From: Streptomyces cyaneofuscatus
Lineage (GTDB): Bacteria; Actinomycetota; Actinomycetes; Streptomycetales; Streptomycetaceae
Assembly (NCBI RefSeq): GCF_000718135.1
Contig: NZ_JOEM01000010.1
Coordinates: forward strand, 124,001 to 188,000
Direction of reading: 5' to 3'
DNA: 64,000 nucleotides
The notes under the pieces are model-generated. The model was not told the origin of the DNA, did no database searches, and saw only the letters and a list, made by a program, of their open reading frames with translations. Positions 8,690 through 16,716 of the stretch are shown here, in pieces. The first letter of the stretch is position 1. Each line of letters starts with the position of its first letter. Both the position numbers and the translations under genes were made by a program.

Positions 8690-9704
8690 GGGACTGCGTC
8701 CTGCCGACCAGCTCGCGCAGGACGTCCTCCAGCGTGACCATGCCGACCAGCCGGTCCCCGTCGTCGAGGACCGCTGCGAGATGGGTCCGGCTGCGCCGCA
8801 GCGCGGTCAGCACGTCGTCCAGCGGGGTCGACGCGCGGACCCGGGCGATCGGCCGCAGAGCGGTCACCGGGAACGGCGCATCCCTGGGCGTGGCGTCCAG
8901 GGCGTCCTTCACATGGAGGTAGCCCAGGATGCGGCCCTCGCCGTCCATCACCGGGAAGCGGGAGAACCCGGACACGTGCGAGAGCCGCTCCAGGTCCTCG
9001 GGGGTGGTGCCGACCCGGGTGTACAGCACCCGGTCCACCGGCATGACCACATCCCGTACCGGACGCCGGCCCAGCTCAAGGGCGTGCCGCAGCCGCTCCG
9101 CCGAGCGGTCGTCGACCAGCCCCGCGTCCCCGGCGTCCTTCACCAGCCGGGCCAGTTCGTCGTCCGAGAACGTCGCGGACACCTCGTCCTTCGTCTCCAC
9201 CCGCAGGAGCTTGAGCAGGGCGTTGGCGAACGCGTTGATCGCGAAGATCACCGGACGCAGCGCACGCGCCACCGCGACCAGCGGCGGACCCAGGAGCAGC
9301 GCGCTGCGCGCCGGTTCGGCCAGCGCGATGTTCTTCGGCACCATCTCGCCCAGCAGCATGTGCAGATACGTCGCCACGCTCAGCGCGATCGCGAAGGAGA
9401 GCGGGTGCACCAGCCCGTGCGGCACCCCCACCGCGTCGAAGACGGGCTCCAGCAGATGGGCGATGGCCGGCTCGGCCACGATGCCCAGCACCAGGGTGCA
9501 GAGCGTGATGCCGAGCTGGGCGGCGGCCAGCAGCGCCGAGACGTGCTCAAGACCCCAGATGACACTGCGGGCCCGCCGGTCACCGGCCTCGGCCCGCGGT
9601 TCGATCTGGCTGCGGCGTACGGAGATCAGGGCGAACTCGGCGCCCACGAAGAAGGCGTTGACCACCAGGGTCAGCAGACCGATGAAGAGCTGAAGGACGA
9701 TCAC
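8685..9704 (-). CDS. CNNM/CorC-family membrane protein with CBS domains
   Basis: 339 aa from GTG 9704 (VIVLQLFIGLLTLVVNAFFVGAEFALISVRRSQ); the longer open frame upstream is a shadow of the neighbouring gene. DUF21 domain with about four membrane helices (1-~190), then two CBS motifs (about 205-330: PVDRVLYTRVGTTPEDLERL and STPLDDVLTALRRSRTHLAAVLDDG). It ends right after VTLEDVLRELVG, so the C-terminal CorC_HlyC domain of its neighbour is missing. The GTGA overlap with the upstream CNNM gene means coupled translation. Related proteins are linked to magnesium or cobalt efflux; older databases call them hemolysins. Confidence 0.88.
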   Translation of the reverse strand: MIVLQLFIGLLTLVVNAFFVGAEFALISVRRSQIEPRAEAGDRRARSVIWGLEHVSALLAAAQLGITLCTLVLGIVAEPAIAHLLEPVFDAVGVPHGLVHPLSFAIALSVATYLHMLLGEMVPKNIALAEPARSALLLGPPLVAVARALRPVIFAINAFANALLKLLRVETKDEVSATFSDDELARLVKDAGDAGLVDDRSAERLRHALELGRRPVRDVVMPVDRVLYTRVGTTPEDLERLSHVSGFSRFPVMDGEGRILGYLHVKDALDATPRDAPFPVTALRPIARVRASTPLDDVLTALRRSRTHLAAVLDDGDRLVGMVTLEDVLRELVGRTQSR

Positions 9705-11041
9705 CGGCCCTCCTCCTCCGTCCGCTCCTCGGCACCGGGCGGCGGCGCGTGCAGCAGCGCCCGCGCGGCCCGACGGCCCGTGGCGTCCACCACGTCGATC
9801 CGCCACCCCGCCAGCTCGACGGTGTCGTCCACCGTCGGGATCCGTCCGAGCTCGGCGGCGATCAGCCCGGCCAGCGTCTCGTAGGGCCCGTCGGGCACCC
9901 GCAGCCCGATCCGGCTCAGCTGGTCGGTGCGGGCCGCCCCGTCGGCCGACCACAGGGTGCGGCCGTCGGCGTCCTCACCGGCGGCCGCCAGATCGGGCGT
10001 CTCGTGCGGGTCGTGCTCGTCACGGACCTCGCCGACGACCTCCTCCACGATGTCCTCCAACGTCACGACCCCCGCCGTACCCCCGTACTCGTCGATCACC
10101 ACCGCCATGGCGAGCTTGCCGGACAGTTGATCCAGCAGTCGGTCGACGGTGAGCGTCTCCGGTACGAGGAGGGGTTCACGCAGCATCTCCGAGACCCGCT
10201 TACGGGGGCGCTCGTCCGCCGGGACCGCCAGCACGTCCTTGATGTGGGCCACGCCGACCACGGTGTCCAGACTGCCGCGATAGACGGGGAAGCGGGAGAG
10301 ACCGGTGGCGCGGGTCGCGTTGGCCACGTCCTCAGCCGTCGCCCGCACCTCCAGCGCGGTCACCTGGACCCGAGGGGTCATCACGTTCTCCGCGGTCAGC
10401 TCCGCCAGATTCAGGGTCCGTACGAAGAGTTCGGCGGTGTCCGCCTCCAGCGCCCCCTCCTTCGCGGAGTGCCGCGCCAGCGCGACCAGCTCCTGCGGGC
10501 TGCGGGCGGAGGCCAGCTCCTCGGTCGGCTCCAGACCGAAGCGGCGCACGATCCGGTTCGCCGTGTTGTTGAGGTGGCTGATGAAGGGCCGGAACACCGC
10601 GGTGAACACCCGCTGCGGGGTGGCGACCGCCCTGGCCACGGAGAGCGGCGAGGAGATCGCCCAGTTCTTCGGCACCAGCTCGCCGACCACCATCAGGACC
10701 ACCGTGGACAGCGCCGTACCGATGACGAGGGCCAGCGTGGACGCCGCGGCCGGAGGCAGCCCGGCGGCCTCCACCGGGCTGCGGATCAGCTTGGCGATCG
10801 ACGGCTCGGAGAGCATGCCGATCACCAGATTGGTGACGGTGATCCCGAGCTGCGCGCCCGAGAGCTGGAAGGTCAGGCTGCGTACGGCCTTCAGGGCGCT
10901 CGACGCACCCCGGTCACCCCGCTCGACCGCCCGCTCCAGCTCGCCGCGCTCCACCGTGGTCAGCGAGAACTCCGCCGCCACGAAGGCGCCGCACGCGACA
11001 CAGAGCAGAAGGGCGACGAGCAGCAGAAGCACTTCGATCAT
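9701..11041 (-). CDS. CNNM/CorC-family membrane protein, full length
   Basis: 446 aa. DUF21 transmembrane domain (1-~200, starting MIEVLLLLVALLLCVACGAFVAAEFSLTTVERGE), CBS pair (about 215-335, MTPRVQVTALEVRATAEDV and VVIDEYGGTAGVVTLEDIVEEVVGEVRDE), then a CorC_HlyC domain to the C-terminus (WSADGAARTDQLSRIGLRVPDGPYETLAGLI). First gene of a two-gene unit with the shorter paralogue. Two CNNM genes in tandem are common in actinobacteria and suggest a heteromer. The 168 bp upstream contain no other gene; a TACGAT box at about 11170 on the minus strand could be a -10. Confidence 0.9.
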   Translation of the reverse strand: MIEVLLLLVALLLCVACGAFVAAEFSLTTVERGELERAVERGDRGASSALKAVRSLTFQLSGAQLGITVTNLVIGMLSEPSIAKLIRSPVEAAGLPPAAASTLALVIGTALSTVVLMVVGELVPKNWAISSPLSVARAVATPQRVFTAVFRPFISHLNNTANRIVRRFGLEPTEELASARSPQELVALARHSAKEGALEADTAELFVRTLNLAELTAENVMTPRVQVTALEVRATAEDVANATRATGLSRFPVYRGSLDTVVGVAHIKDVLAVPADERPRKRVSEMLREPLLVPETLTVDRLLDQLSGKLAMAVVIDEYGGTAGVVTLEDIVEEVVGEVRDEHDPHETPDLAAAGEDADGRTLWSADGAARTDQLSRIGLRVPDGPYETLAGLIAAELGRIPTVDDTVELAGWRIDVVDATGRRAARALLHAPPPGAEERTEEEGR

Positions 11042-11209
11042 CGGTTCACCTCCGTCCCATGATCGGGCAGGGGCGGACGGATCGCGCGGTGTCGGCTACG
11101 GGGAGGCTCGCCCATGGGCGGACGCTCACACCTTTCGGCAGATGAAGGTGGGGGACGGAAGAAGGGCTCATCGTAGAGCGTCTGCCCAGCCGCACCCCGC
11201 CCTACCGCG

Positions 11210-11635
11210 TCACTCCGTGAGGTGCTTCACCCAGCGGCTCCACTGCGGCTGCGGCCCATAACCCGCCGCCCGCCAGGCGTGCTGCGCCGACTCGTTGCGG
11301 TCCAGCACCATCGCGTCGGAGCGGCGCCCGCCGAGAGCAGCGAAGCGCTCCTCCGCCGCCGTGAGAAGGGCGCCGCCCACGCCCCTGCGGCGCTGCTCCG
11401 GATGGACCGCGAGCCGGTAGAGATGGCAGCGCCAGCCGTCGAAGCCCGCGATCACCGTGCCCACCAGCGTTCCGTCCCGCTCCGCGAGGATCAAGGCATC
11501 CGGGTCCCGTTCCACCAGACGCGCGACCCCGTCGCCGTCGTCGCTGATGCTGGTGCCCTCCGCCGACACCTTCCAGAAGGCCAGCACCGTGTCCAGATCG
11601 GCCGCGGTCGCGGACCGTATCGAAAGATCGTCCAT
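11210..11635 (-). CDS. GNAT-family N-acetyltransferase
   Basis: 141 aa from ATG 11635; a second ATG nine bases upstream is less likely because GGTGGG lies at better spacing for this one. The acetyl-CoA-binding motif A is LAVHPEQRRRGVGGALLTAAEERFAALG (R/Q-R-x-G-x-G/A form). The N-terminal half (IRSATAADLDTVLAFWKVSAEGTS) is a standard GNAT opening. RimI-like in length; acceptor unknown. Monocistronic, ahead of the CNNM operon on the same strand. Confidence 0.87.
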   Translation of the reverse strand: MDDLSIRSATAADLDTVLAFWKVSAEGTSISDDGDGVARLVERDPDALILAERDGTLVGTVIAGFDGWRCHLYRLAVHPEQRRRGVGGALLTAAEERFAALGGRRSDAMVLDRNESAQHAWRAAGYGPQPQWSRWVKHLTE

Positions 11636-11703
11636 GGCGGCCATCCCACCACCCGCCGGCCGCGGAAGTCGATTGCTTTCCCGGGCCTCCTCCTGCCCTC
11701 CTC

Positions 11704-11740
11704 TTGCCGGTGCTAGCGCGCCCGCGCTAGCTTGTAAGGG
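11704..11740 (+). promoter_or_regulatory. Putative autoregulated, leaderless promoter of the toxin-antitoxin pair
   Basis: A 20-bp palindrome GCTAGCGCGCCCGCGCTAGC (11712-11731; perfect 9-bp arms around CC) lies just before the antitoxin GTG at 11740. A possible -10, TAGCTT (11728-11733), overlaps its right arm, and a possible -35, TTGCCG (11704-11709), stands 18 bp upstream. Transcription would start at or next to the GTG itself, so the mRNA may be leaderless. A ribbon-helix-helix antitoxin binding this dyad would block its own promoter. Confidence 0.6.
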
Positions 11741-12027
11741 TGCCCAAGACTCAGCTGAACGTTCGAGTGGACGAGGCCACCGCCGAGGCCGCGCGGCAGC
11801 GCGCGCTCCAGAGGGGGATGAGCGTGAACCGCTACATAGAGGAACTCGTCAAACAGGACGCCGGCGAGGTGGGACACACCTTCGTCGAGGCCGCCGCCGA
11901 CTTCATGAAGCAGTACGAGTCGGTCTTCGCCGAGGAGTTCGGCCCGGAACGCGAAGGTCCGCGACGTGAAGGTCCGCGACGCGAAGGTCCTCGGCGTGAA
12001 GACCCCCAGCGCGAAGGCACCCGTTGA
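11740..12027 (+). CDS. Ribbon-helix-helix antitoxin
   Basis: 95 aa from GTG 11740. Residues 1-~45 (TQLNVRVDEATAEAARQRALQRGMSVNRYIEELVKQD) are an Arc/CopG/HicB-like ribbon-helix-helix: a beta strand for the major groove and two helices for dimerisation. The middle (about 46-68, HTFVEAAADFMKQYESVFAEEFG) should bind the toxin. The tail repeats EGPRR about four times (REGPRREGPRREGPRREDPQ), encoded by 15-bp units. The stop overlaps the next gene's TTG start, so the two are coupled. Regulation probably through the palindrome directly upstream. Confidence 0.8.
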   Translation: MPKTQLNVRVDEATAEAARQRALQRGMSVNRYIEELVKQDAGEVGHTFVEAAADFMKQYESVFAEEFGPEREGPRREGPRREGPRREDPQREGTR

Positions 12028-12395
12028 ACCTGCGGATCGACCTCTCCTGGCTGCTCATGGTCGCCGAGCACAAGACGCCCGGTGACCCGCAGGTCGTCGA
12101 CTGGGGCGCGCTCGTCGCCGCGGTCGCCCGCCACGAGGCGGAGATCTTCGGCAGCGCCGTCTACAGCGACCCGCACACGCGGGCGGCCGCCCTGTTGCAA
12201 CTGCTGCTGCACGTGCCCGCCCTCGAACGCTCCAACGCGATGTTCGCCTCGGCCGTCGCATACGGCTATCTGGTCGCCTCCGGACTGAAGGTGATCACCT
12301 CGCCCGAGCAGGTGCGCGATCTGGCCCTCCTGGTCAAGCAGGGCAAGGCGGACGTGCGAGCCATCGCGGACGAGCTGCGCCAGTGGAGCATGTGA
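12024..12395 (+). CDS. Doc/Fic-like toxin component with degenerate core motif
   Basis: 123 aa from TTG 12024. The helical pattern AAALLQLLLHVPALERSNAMFASAVAYGYLVASGLKV resembles the Doc core (AALLxxxxxxHPFxDGNKRTALxAxxxFLxxNG). The catalytic loop has drifted: HVPALERSNAMF stands where HPFxDGNKR is expected, keeping a His and an Asn but with different spacing and without Gly-Asn-Lys-Arg. Streptomyces genomes carry related short proteins annotated, as I recall, as fic-family toxin components. With that loop, kinase or AMPylation activity is doubtful, so it may be an inactivated or divergent toxin. Coupled to the antitoxin by TTGA overlap. Confidence 0.65.
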   Translation: MNLRIDLSWLLMVAEHKTPGDPQVVDWGALVAAVARHEAEIFGSAVYSDPHTRAAALLQLLLHVPALERSNAMFASAVAYGYLVASGLKVITSPEQVRDLALLVKQGKADVRAIADELRQWSM

Positions 12396-12402
12396 GGCGC
12401 GC

Positions 12403-13089
12403 TCAGTTCGAAGGCGGCTCGGCGAACGGCTTACGGGCCACGCCCAGAACGCACGGCGACGAGGGGAACTGCACACCCTTCTCCGGGATCCGCAGCCTGC
12501 GGTACGTCCCCAGCTCGAAGCCCGCCGCCTCGATCGCGGCCAGCGGATTCCGCGCGGTGTGACAGCCGCCGAAGAGGAGGGGCCACAGCGTCCGGTCCGC
12601 CGTGCGCTGCGCGGCCGCCAACGCTCTCCCCTCTGCCAGTCCGTGTTCGAAGAAGCGCAGTTCACCGCCCGGGCGCAGGACCCGCCTGATCTCGGCGAGC
12701 GCCTTCGGCAGGTCCCGTACGGTGCACAGAACCAGTGAGGCCACCGCCGCGTCGAAGGCCTCGCTCTTGACCGGAAGGGCCTCGGCCGCCCCCGGCACCA
12801 CGTCCACCGGCACCTCGGCGCGCAGCCCGGAGCGGACGGCGAGCTGCCGCAGCGAGCGCTCGGGCTCCAGCGCCACGACCTCCGAGACGGCCCCCGGGTA
12901 GTGGGCGAAGTTCAGCCCGTTGCCCGCACCGATCTCGATGACGCGGCCGGAGAGTCCCGCCAGCAGCTCATCGCGGTACGCGGCGACGCCGCCCTTGAGG
13001 TCGGCCGTCACGCTCATCCGGGCGTAGAAGCGGGCGAAGACCGGGTGGTGCACGGCGTCCCGCGGGAGCTTCCTGCTGCGCAGCTGCAT
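12403..13089 (-). CDS. Class I SAM-dependent methyltransferase
   Basis: 228 aa. Motif I VIEIGAGNGLNFAHYPG (about 51-67) binds S-adenosylmethionine; motif II region is VVALEPERSLRQLA; LPVKSEAFDAAVASLVLCTVRDLPKALAEIRRVLRPGGELRFFEHG covers motifs post-II to III. This is the Methyltransf_11 (UbiE-like) group, often acting on small lipophilic substrates; the true substrate is not apparent. Convergent with the toxin gene (8-bp gap). Its upstream region carries a 26-bp repeat array with CCGTACGG cores, a candidate control element. Confidence 0.85.
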   Translation of the reverse strand: MQLRSRKLPRDAVHHPVFARFYARMSVTADLKGGVAAYRDELLAGLSGRVIEIGAGNGLNFAHYPGAVSEVVALEPERSLRQLAVRSGLRAEVPVDVVPGAAEALPVKSEAFDAAVASLVLCTVRDLPKALAEIRRVLRPGGELRFFEHGLAEGRALAAAQRTADRTLWPLLFGGCHTARNPLAAIEAAGFELGTYRRLRIPEKGVQFPSSPCVLGVARKPFAEPPSN

Positions 13090-13141
13090 GACGGACCTCC
13101 GGGAGGGAGAGGAGGACGTACGGTACGGCTCTCCTCACCGA

Positions 13142-13245
13142 TTCTCCCCCGTACGGACCGGTACAGGCATGTCCGTACGGGACCGAAGCCGGGCACGTCC
13201 GTACGGAACCGAGGCAGACCATGTCCGTACGGAACCGAAGCAGCC
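13142..13245. repeat. 26-bp tandem repeats with CCGTACGG palindromic core
   Basis: Three consecutive units start at 13168, 13194 and 13220, each opening CATGTCCGTACGG or CACGTCCGTACGG followed by (G/A)ACCGA(A/G)GC. A diverged copy with a shifted CCGTACGG core precedes them (13142-13167). The array fills the gap between the bioD stop (13253) and the methyltransferase start (13089), that is, the promoter side of the methyltransferase. Confidence 0.8.
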
Positions 13246-13252
13246 CTCCGCC

Positions 13253-13948
13253 TCACAGCGAAGGTACGGTCCACGTCCCCCCGAGTTCCGGCGCCAGCCA
13301 ACCGGTCGCCCCCGCCGCGAAGTCGGCGCCCGCCAGCGCCCCCGCCCCGGCCGGCACGGCTCCCAGCAGCGGGGCGCCGGCCGCCACCGGCAGGTCCTCG
13401 ATGTTGCACCGGGAGGCCAGATCCGGCCGGTCCGGCATGCTGCCCACCACGACGCCCAGGCACTCCAGCCCCCGCGCCCGCAGCGCCTCGGCCGTCAGGG
13501 CCGTGGCGTTGAGCGTGCCCAGGCCGGCGGGCGCCACCACCAGCACGGGGGCGGACAGCAGGCGCGCCGCGTCCGCGAGCGTGCCGCCCTCGTCGTCGAA
13601 CCGGACGAGCAGCCCGCCCGCCCCCTCCACCAGCACCAGGTCGTGCTCGGTGGCCAGCTTCTCCGCCGCCTCGGCCACCTCGTGCGGCCGCACCGGAGCC
13701 ATTCCCGCCCGCCGCGCAGCCGTGGCCGGCGCCAACGGCTCGGGGAACCGGGCCAGTTCGACGGGCGTCACATGGCCGCCCGCCAGCCGGGCCACCTCGG
13801 CCGCGTCCCCCGGCTCCCCGGGCACGAGCCCGGTCTGCGCGGGCTTCAGCACCGCGACCCGGCGCCCCCGCGCGGCGGCCGCGACGGCGGCGGTCACCAC
13901 CGTCTTGCCGATCTCCGTGCCCGTACCGGTCACCACGAGAATCGTCAT
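13253..13948 (-). CDS. bioD: Dethiobiotin synthetase
   Basis: 231 aa from ATG 13948 ([22 protein letters not shown]); this start leaves 1 bp after the bioA stop. Closes the ureido ring: 7,8-diaminopelargonate + CO2 + ATP to dethiobiotin, in the cytosol. The P-loop [11 protein letters not shown] (about 8-18) is the BioD form, with [14 protein letters not shown] next and [14 protein letters not shown] carrying the acidic and glycine-rich element near residue 115. Third gene of bioB-bioA-bioD. Confidence 0.94.
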   Translation of the reverse strand: MTILVVTGTGTEIGKTVVTAAVAAAARGRRVAVLKPAQTGLVPGEPGDAAEVARLAGGHVTPVELARFPEPLAPATAARRAGMAPVRPHEVAEAAEKLATEHDLVLVEGAGGLLVRFDDEGGTLADAARLLSAPVLVVAPAGLGTLNATALTAEALRARGLECLGVVVGSMPDRPDLASRCNIEDLPVAAGAPLLGAVPAGAGALAGADFAAGATGWLAPELGGTWTVPSL

Positions 13949-13949
13949 G

Positions 13950-15293
13950 TCAGCCCTCCCGAGCCGCGGCACAGACGGCCCGGCAGATCCGTTGCACGTC
14001 GTCGTCCCCGGTGACGTACGGCGGCATCGTGTACACGAGATCGCGGAACGGCCGCAGCCACACGCCTTCGCGCACGGCCGCCCGGGTCGCCGCCGCCATG
14101 TCCACCTCGTGGTCGAGCTGGACGACCCCGATCGCCCCCAGGACGCGTACGTCCAGGACGCCGGGGAGGTCCGACGCGGGCGCCAGACCGGAGCGCAGCC
14201 CCGCGCCGATCCGCGCGACTTCGCCCTCCCAGTCCTGGCCGAGCAGCAGGTCCACCGAGGCCGAGGCGATCGAGGCGGCCAGCGGATTGCCCATGAACGT
14301 CGGGCCGTGCGCCAGCACCGGCACCTCGCCGCTCGAGATCCCCTCGGCCACCCGCGAGGTGCACAGCGTCGCCGCCATCGTGAGATAACCGCCGGTCAGC
14401 GCCTTGCCCACGCACATCACGTCCGGCGAGACACCGGCGTGCCCGGCGGCGAACAGCCTCCCCGTCCGTCCGAAACCGGTCGCGATCTCGTCGAAGACCA
14501 GCAGGACGTCCAGCTCGTCGCACGCCTCCCGCAGCACCCGCAGATAGGCAGGCGAGTGGAACCGCATCCCGCCGGCCCCCTGCACCACCGGCTCCACGAT
14601 GACCGCCGCCACCTCGTCGGCGTGCGCGGCGATCAGCTCCCGCAGACGGGCCACGTAGGCGGGGTCCGGCTCGGCGTCGAAACCGTCCGGCGGGGCGTCG
14701 GCGAAGACCTGCCGGGGCAGCGCCCCCGACCACAGCTCGTGCATCCCGCCTTCCGGGTCGCAGACCGACATCGGCTGCCAGGTGTCGCCGTGGTAGCCGC
14801 CGCGCCAGGTCAGCAGCCGCCGCTTCTCCGGGCGCCCGGCCGAACGCCAGAACTGCAGGCACATCTTGACCGCGACCTCGACCGAGACGGACCCCGAGTC
14901 GGCCAGGAAGACGTGCTGGAGCGGCTCAGGGGTGATCTCGACCAGCCGGGTCGCCAGCCGGACGGCGGGCTCATGGGTGAGCCCGCCGAACATCACATGG
15001 CTCATCCGGTCCAGCTGGCCGCGCGCGGCCTCGTTGAGGACCGGGTGGTTGTAGCCGTGCACCGCCGACCACCAGGACGACATGCCGTCCACCAACTCCC
15101 GCTGCCCCTCGACGGGTTCGGCGAGCCGGAGCCGTACGCCGGACGCCGACTCCACGATCAGCGGCTCCTGCCGGCCGGGCATCGGACCGTAGGGGTGCCA
15201 GACGTGCGCACGGTCCAGCGCCCGCAGTTCGTCGGGGTCGTACGGTTTCGGCTCGGCGGGCCCGCCGAGTTCGGGGTCGTACGGCTCAGGCAT
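13950..15293 (-). CDS. bioA: Adenosylmethionine-8-amino-7-oxononanoate aminotransferase
   Basis: 447 aa from ATG 15293 ([19 protein letters not shown]), which overlaps the bioB stop by 8 bp. PLP enzyme, class III: transfers the amino group of S-adenosylmethionine to 8-amino-7-oxononanoate, giving 7,8-diaminopelargonate. Visible elements: [12 protein letters not shown] near residue 30, [44 protein letters not shown], and the PLP lysine in [13 protein letters not shown]. The first 20 residues hold a short PYDPEL/PYDPDEL duplication. Translationally coupled within bioBAD. Confidence 0.95.
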   Translation of the reverse strand: MPEPYDPELGGPAEPKPYDPDELRALDRAHVWHPYGPMPGRQEPLIVESASGVRLRLAEPVEGQRELVDGMSSWWSAVHGYNHPVLNEAARGQLDRMSHVMFGGLTHEPAVRLATRLVEITPEPLQHVFLADSGSVSVEVAVKMCLQFWRSAGRPEKRRLLTWRGGYHGDTWQPMSVCDPEGGMHELWSGALPRQVFADAPPDGFDAEPDPAYVARLRELIAAHADEVAAVIVEPVVQGAGGMRFHSPAYLRVLREACDELDVLLVFDEIATGFGRTGRLFAAGHAGVSPDVMCVGKALTGGYLTMAATLCTSRVAEGISSGEVPVLAHGPTFMGNPLAASIASASVDLLLGQDWEGEVARIGAGLRSGLAPASDLPGVLDVRVLGAIGVVQLDHEVDMAAATRAAVREGVWLRPFRDLVYTMPPYVTGDDDVQRICRAVCAAAREG

Positions 15294-16572
15294 TGGGCGC
15301 GAGATCCGTCCCCGCGCCACGACGGCGGACCGCGACCAGATCCGTACGCGCCGCCCCGGCCGGGACGCTTTCCCGTGCCGGGACACCGGCCCCGGCGTCG
15401 GCAACCGTCGCGGGCTCCGGCTCGCCGTGGCCGCCGCACGGCCCGCAGCCTCCGCCGGACGCTTCGTGCGAACCACAGCCCCCGCCGCCGCCGTGCGAAC
15501 CGCAGCCGGTGGCACCGGACGCCTCCGCGGCGCCCTGCGAACCGCAACCGCCCCCGCTCAGCGCGTCGGCCCGGTGGCGCGGAAGCGTCGTCGTGCCCTG
15601 GCCCTCCACCTCGAAACCGGCGTCCGCGATCATGTCCAGGTCGGCCTGGCCCGCCTGGCCCTCGCTGGTCAGGTAGTCACCGAGGAAGATCGAGTTCACC
15701 AGGTGCAGCGCCAGCGGCTGCATCGACCGCAGATGCACCTCGCGCCCGCCCGCGAGCCGGACCTCCACGTCCGGGCAGACGAAGCGGACCATGGCGAGGA
15801 TGCGCAGGCAGCGCTGCGGGGTGAGGTTCCACTCCTTGGCGAGCGGTGTGCCCTCGAACGGGATCAGAAAGTTGACCGGCACCGAGTCCGGGTCCAGGTC
15901 CCGCAGTGCGAAGACGACGTCGACCAGGTCCTTGTCGCTCTCGCCCATCCCGGCGATCAGCCCGGAGCACGCCGAAAGCCCGGCCGCCTGGGCCTGCTGC
16001 ACGGTCTCCACCCGGTCCGCGTACGTGTGGGTGGTGGTGATCGCCCCGTACGTCTCCTCGGACGTGTTGAGGTTGTGGTTGTACGCGTCGGCGCCCGCCG
16101 AACGCAGCCGGTCGGCCTGTCCGTCGGAGAGCAGACCGAGACAGGCGCAGACCTCGACGCCCTCGTTTTGTTCCTTGATCGCCTCGATGGTCTTGGTGAC
16201 CCGGTCGACGTCCCGGTCGGTCGGCCCGCGCCCGCTCGCCACCAGGCAGACCCGCTTGGCCCCGCCCGCGACCCCGGCGGCGGCCGCCTTGGACGCCTCG
16301 TCCGGCTTCAGCCAGGTGTACTTGAGGATCCCTGCCTTGGAACCGAGCCGCTGCGAGCAGTACGAGCAGTCCTCGGGGCAGAGCCCGGACTTCAGGTTGA
16401 CCAGGTAGTTGAGTTTGACGCGCCGCCCGAACCACTGGCGGCGTACCTTACCGGCCGCGGCCACCACGTCGAGCAGGTCGTCGTCGGAGGTCGCCAGCAC
16501 GGCGAGCGCTTCTTCGCGGGTCGGCAGTTCGCGCCGCAGCCCCTTGTCCACCAGCGTGTTCAGCAGGTCCAT
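15286..16572 (-). CDS. bioB: Biotin synthase with Cys/His-rich C-terminal tail
   Basis: 428 aa from ATG 16572 ([20 protein letters not shown]); the open frame continues upstream but loses all similarity. Radical SAM enzyme inserting sulfur into dethiobiotin. The [4Fe-4S] ligands are C65, C69 and C72 in [16 protein letters not shown] and further conserved cysteines ([13 protein letters not shown]) surround the second cluster. The radical SAM/BATS part ends near residue 339. About 89 more residues follow, the first part Gly-rich with five Cys and three His ([25 protein letters not shown]). Most BioB proteins end near 320-350 aa. The tail might store or deliver iron or sulfur; that is only inference. 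Confidence 0.95.
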   Translation of the reverse strand: MDLLNTLVDKGLRRELPTREEALAVLATSDDDLLDVVAAAGKVRRQWFGRRVKLNYLVNLKSGLCPEDCSYCSQRLGSKAGILKYTWLKPDEASKAAAAGVAGGAKRVCLVASGRGPTDRDVDRVTKTIEAIKEQNEGVEVCACLGLLSDGQADRLRSAGADAYNHNLNTSEETYGAITTTHTYADRVETVQQAQAAGLSACSGLIAGMGESDKDLVDVVFALRDLDPDSVPVNFLIPFEGTPLAKEWNLTPQRCLRILAMVRFVCPDVEVRLAGGREVHLRSMQPLALHLVNSIFLGDYLTSEGQAGQADLDMIADAGFEVEGQGTTTLPRHRADALSGGGCGSQGAAEASGATGCGSHGGGGGCGSHEASGGGCGPCGGHGEPEPATVADAGAGVPARESVPAGAARTDLVAVRRRGAGTDLAPNA

Positions 16573-16638
16573 GAAAGATGATCCTGGCTTACGGCACCGC
16601 CTCCAGCCAAGGAGGAACCGGACAGGAGACGTGGGTGA

Positions 16639-16660
16639 GGGTGTGTGTATTGCCACACCC
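16639..16660. promoter_or_regulatory. Dyad in the bioB/bioF divergent promoter region
   Basis: Perfect 7-bp arms GGGTGTG (16639-16645) and CACACCC (16654-16660) around an 8-bp spacer, midway between bioB (start 16572) and bioF (start 16717). Its position suits an operator controlling both directions. It does not match the E. coli BirA operator or the mycobacterial BioQ site as I know them. Confidence 0.5.
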
Positions 16661-16716
16661 TGACCTGCTGCGCCCCCCGCTAGGGTCTGTGAGCTGCCTA
16701 CAAAGGGGACCGTCCT

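Noticed and set aside
11042..11209. A GCTCTACGATGAG string upstream of the CNNM operon, recalling the end of the M-box magnesium riboswitch
   Set aside because: It lies at the far end of the leader rather than next to the gene, the other M-box elements are missing, and TACGAT is a common -10 form.
13142..13245. The 26-bp repeats as a CRISPR array
   Set aside because: Units are directly adjacent without unique spacers and there are no cas genes.
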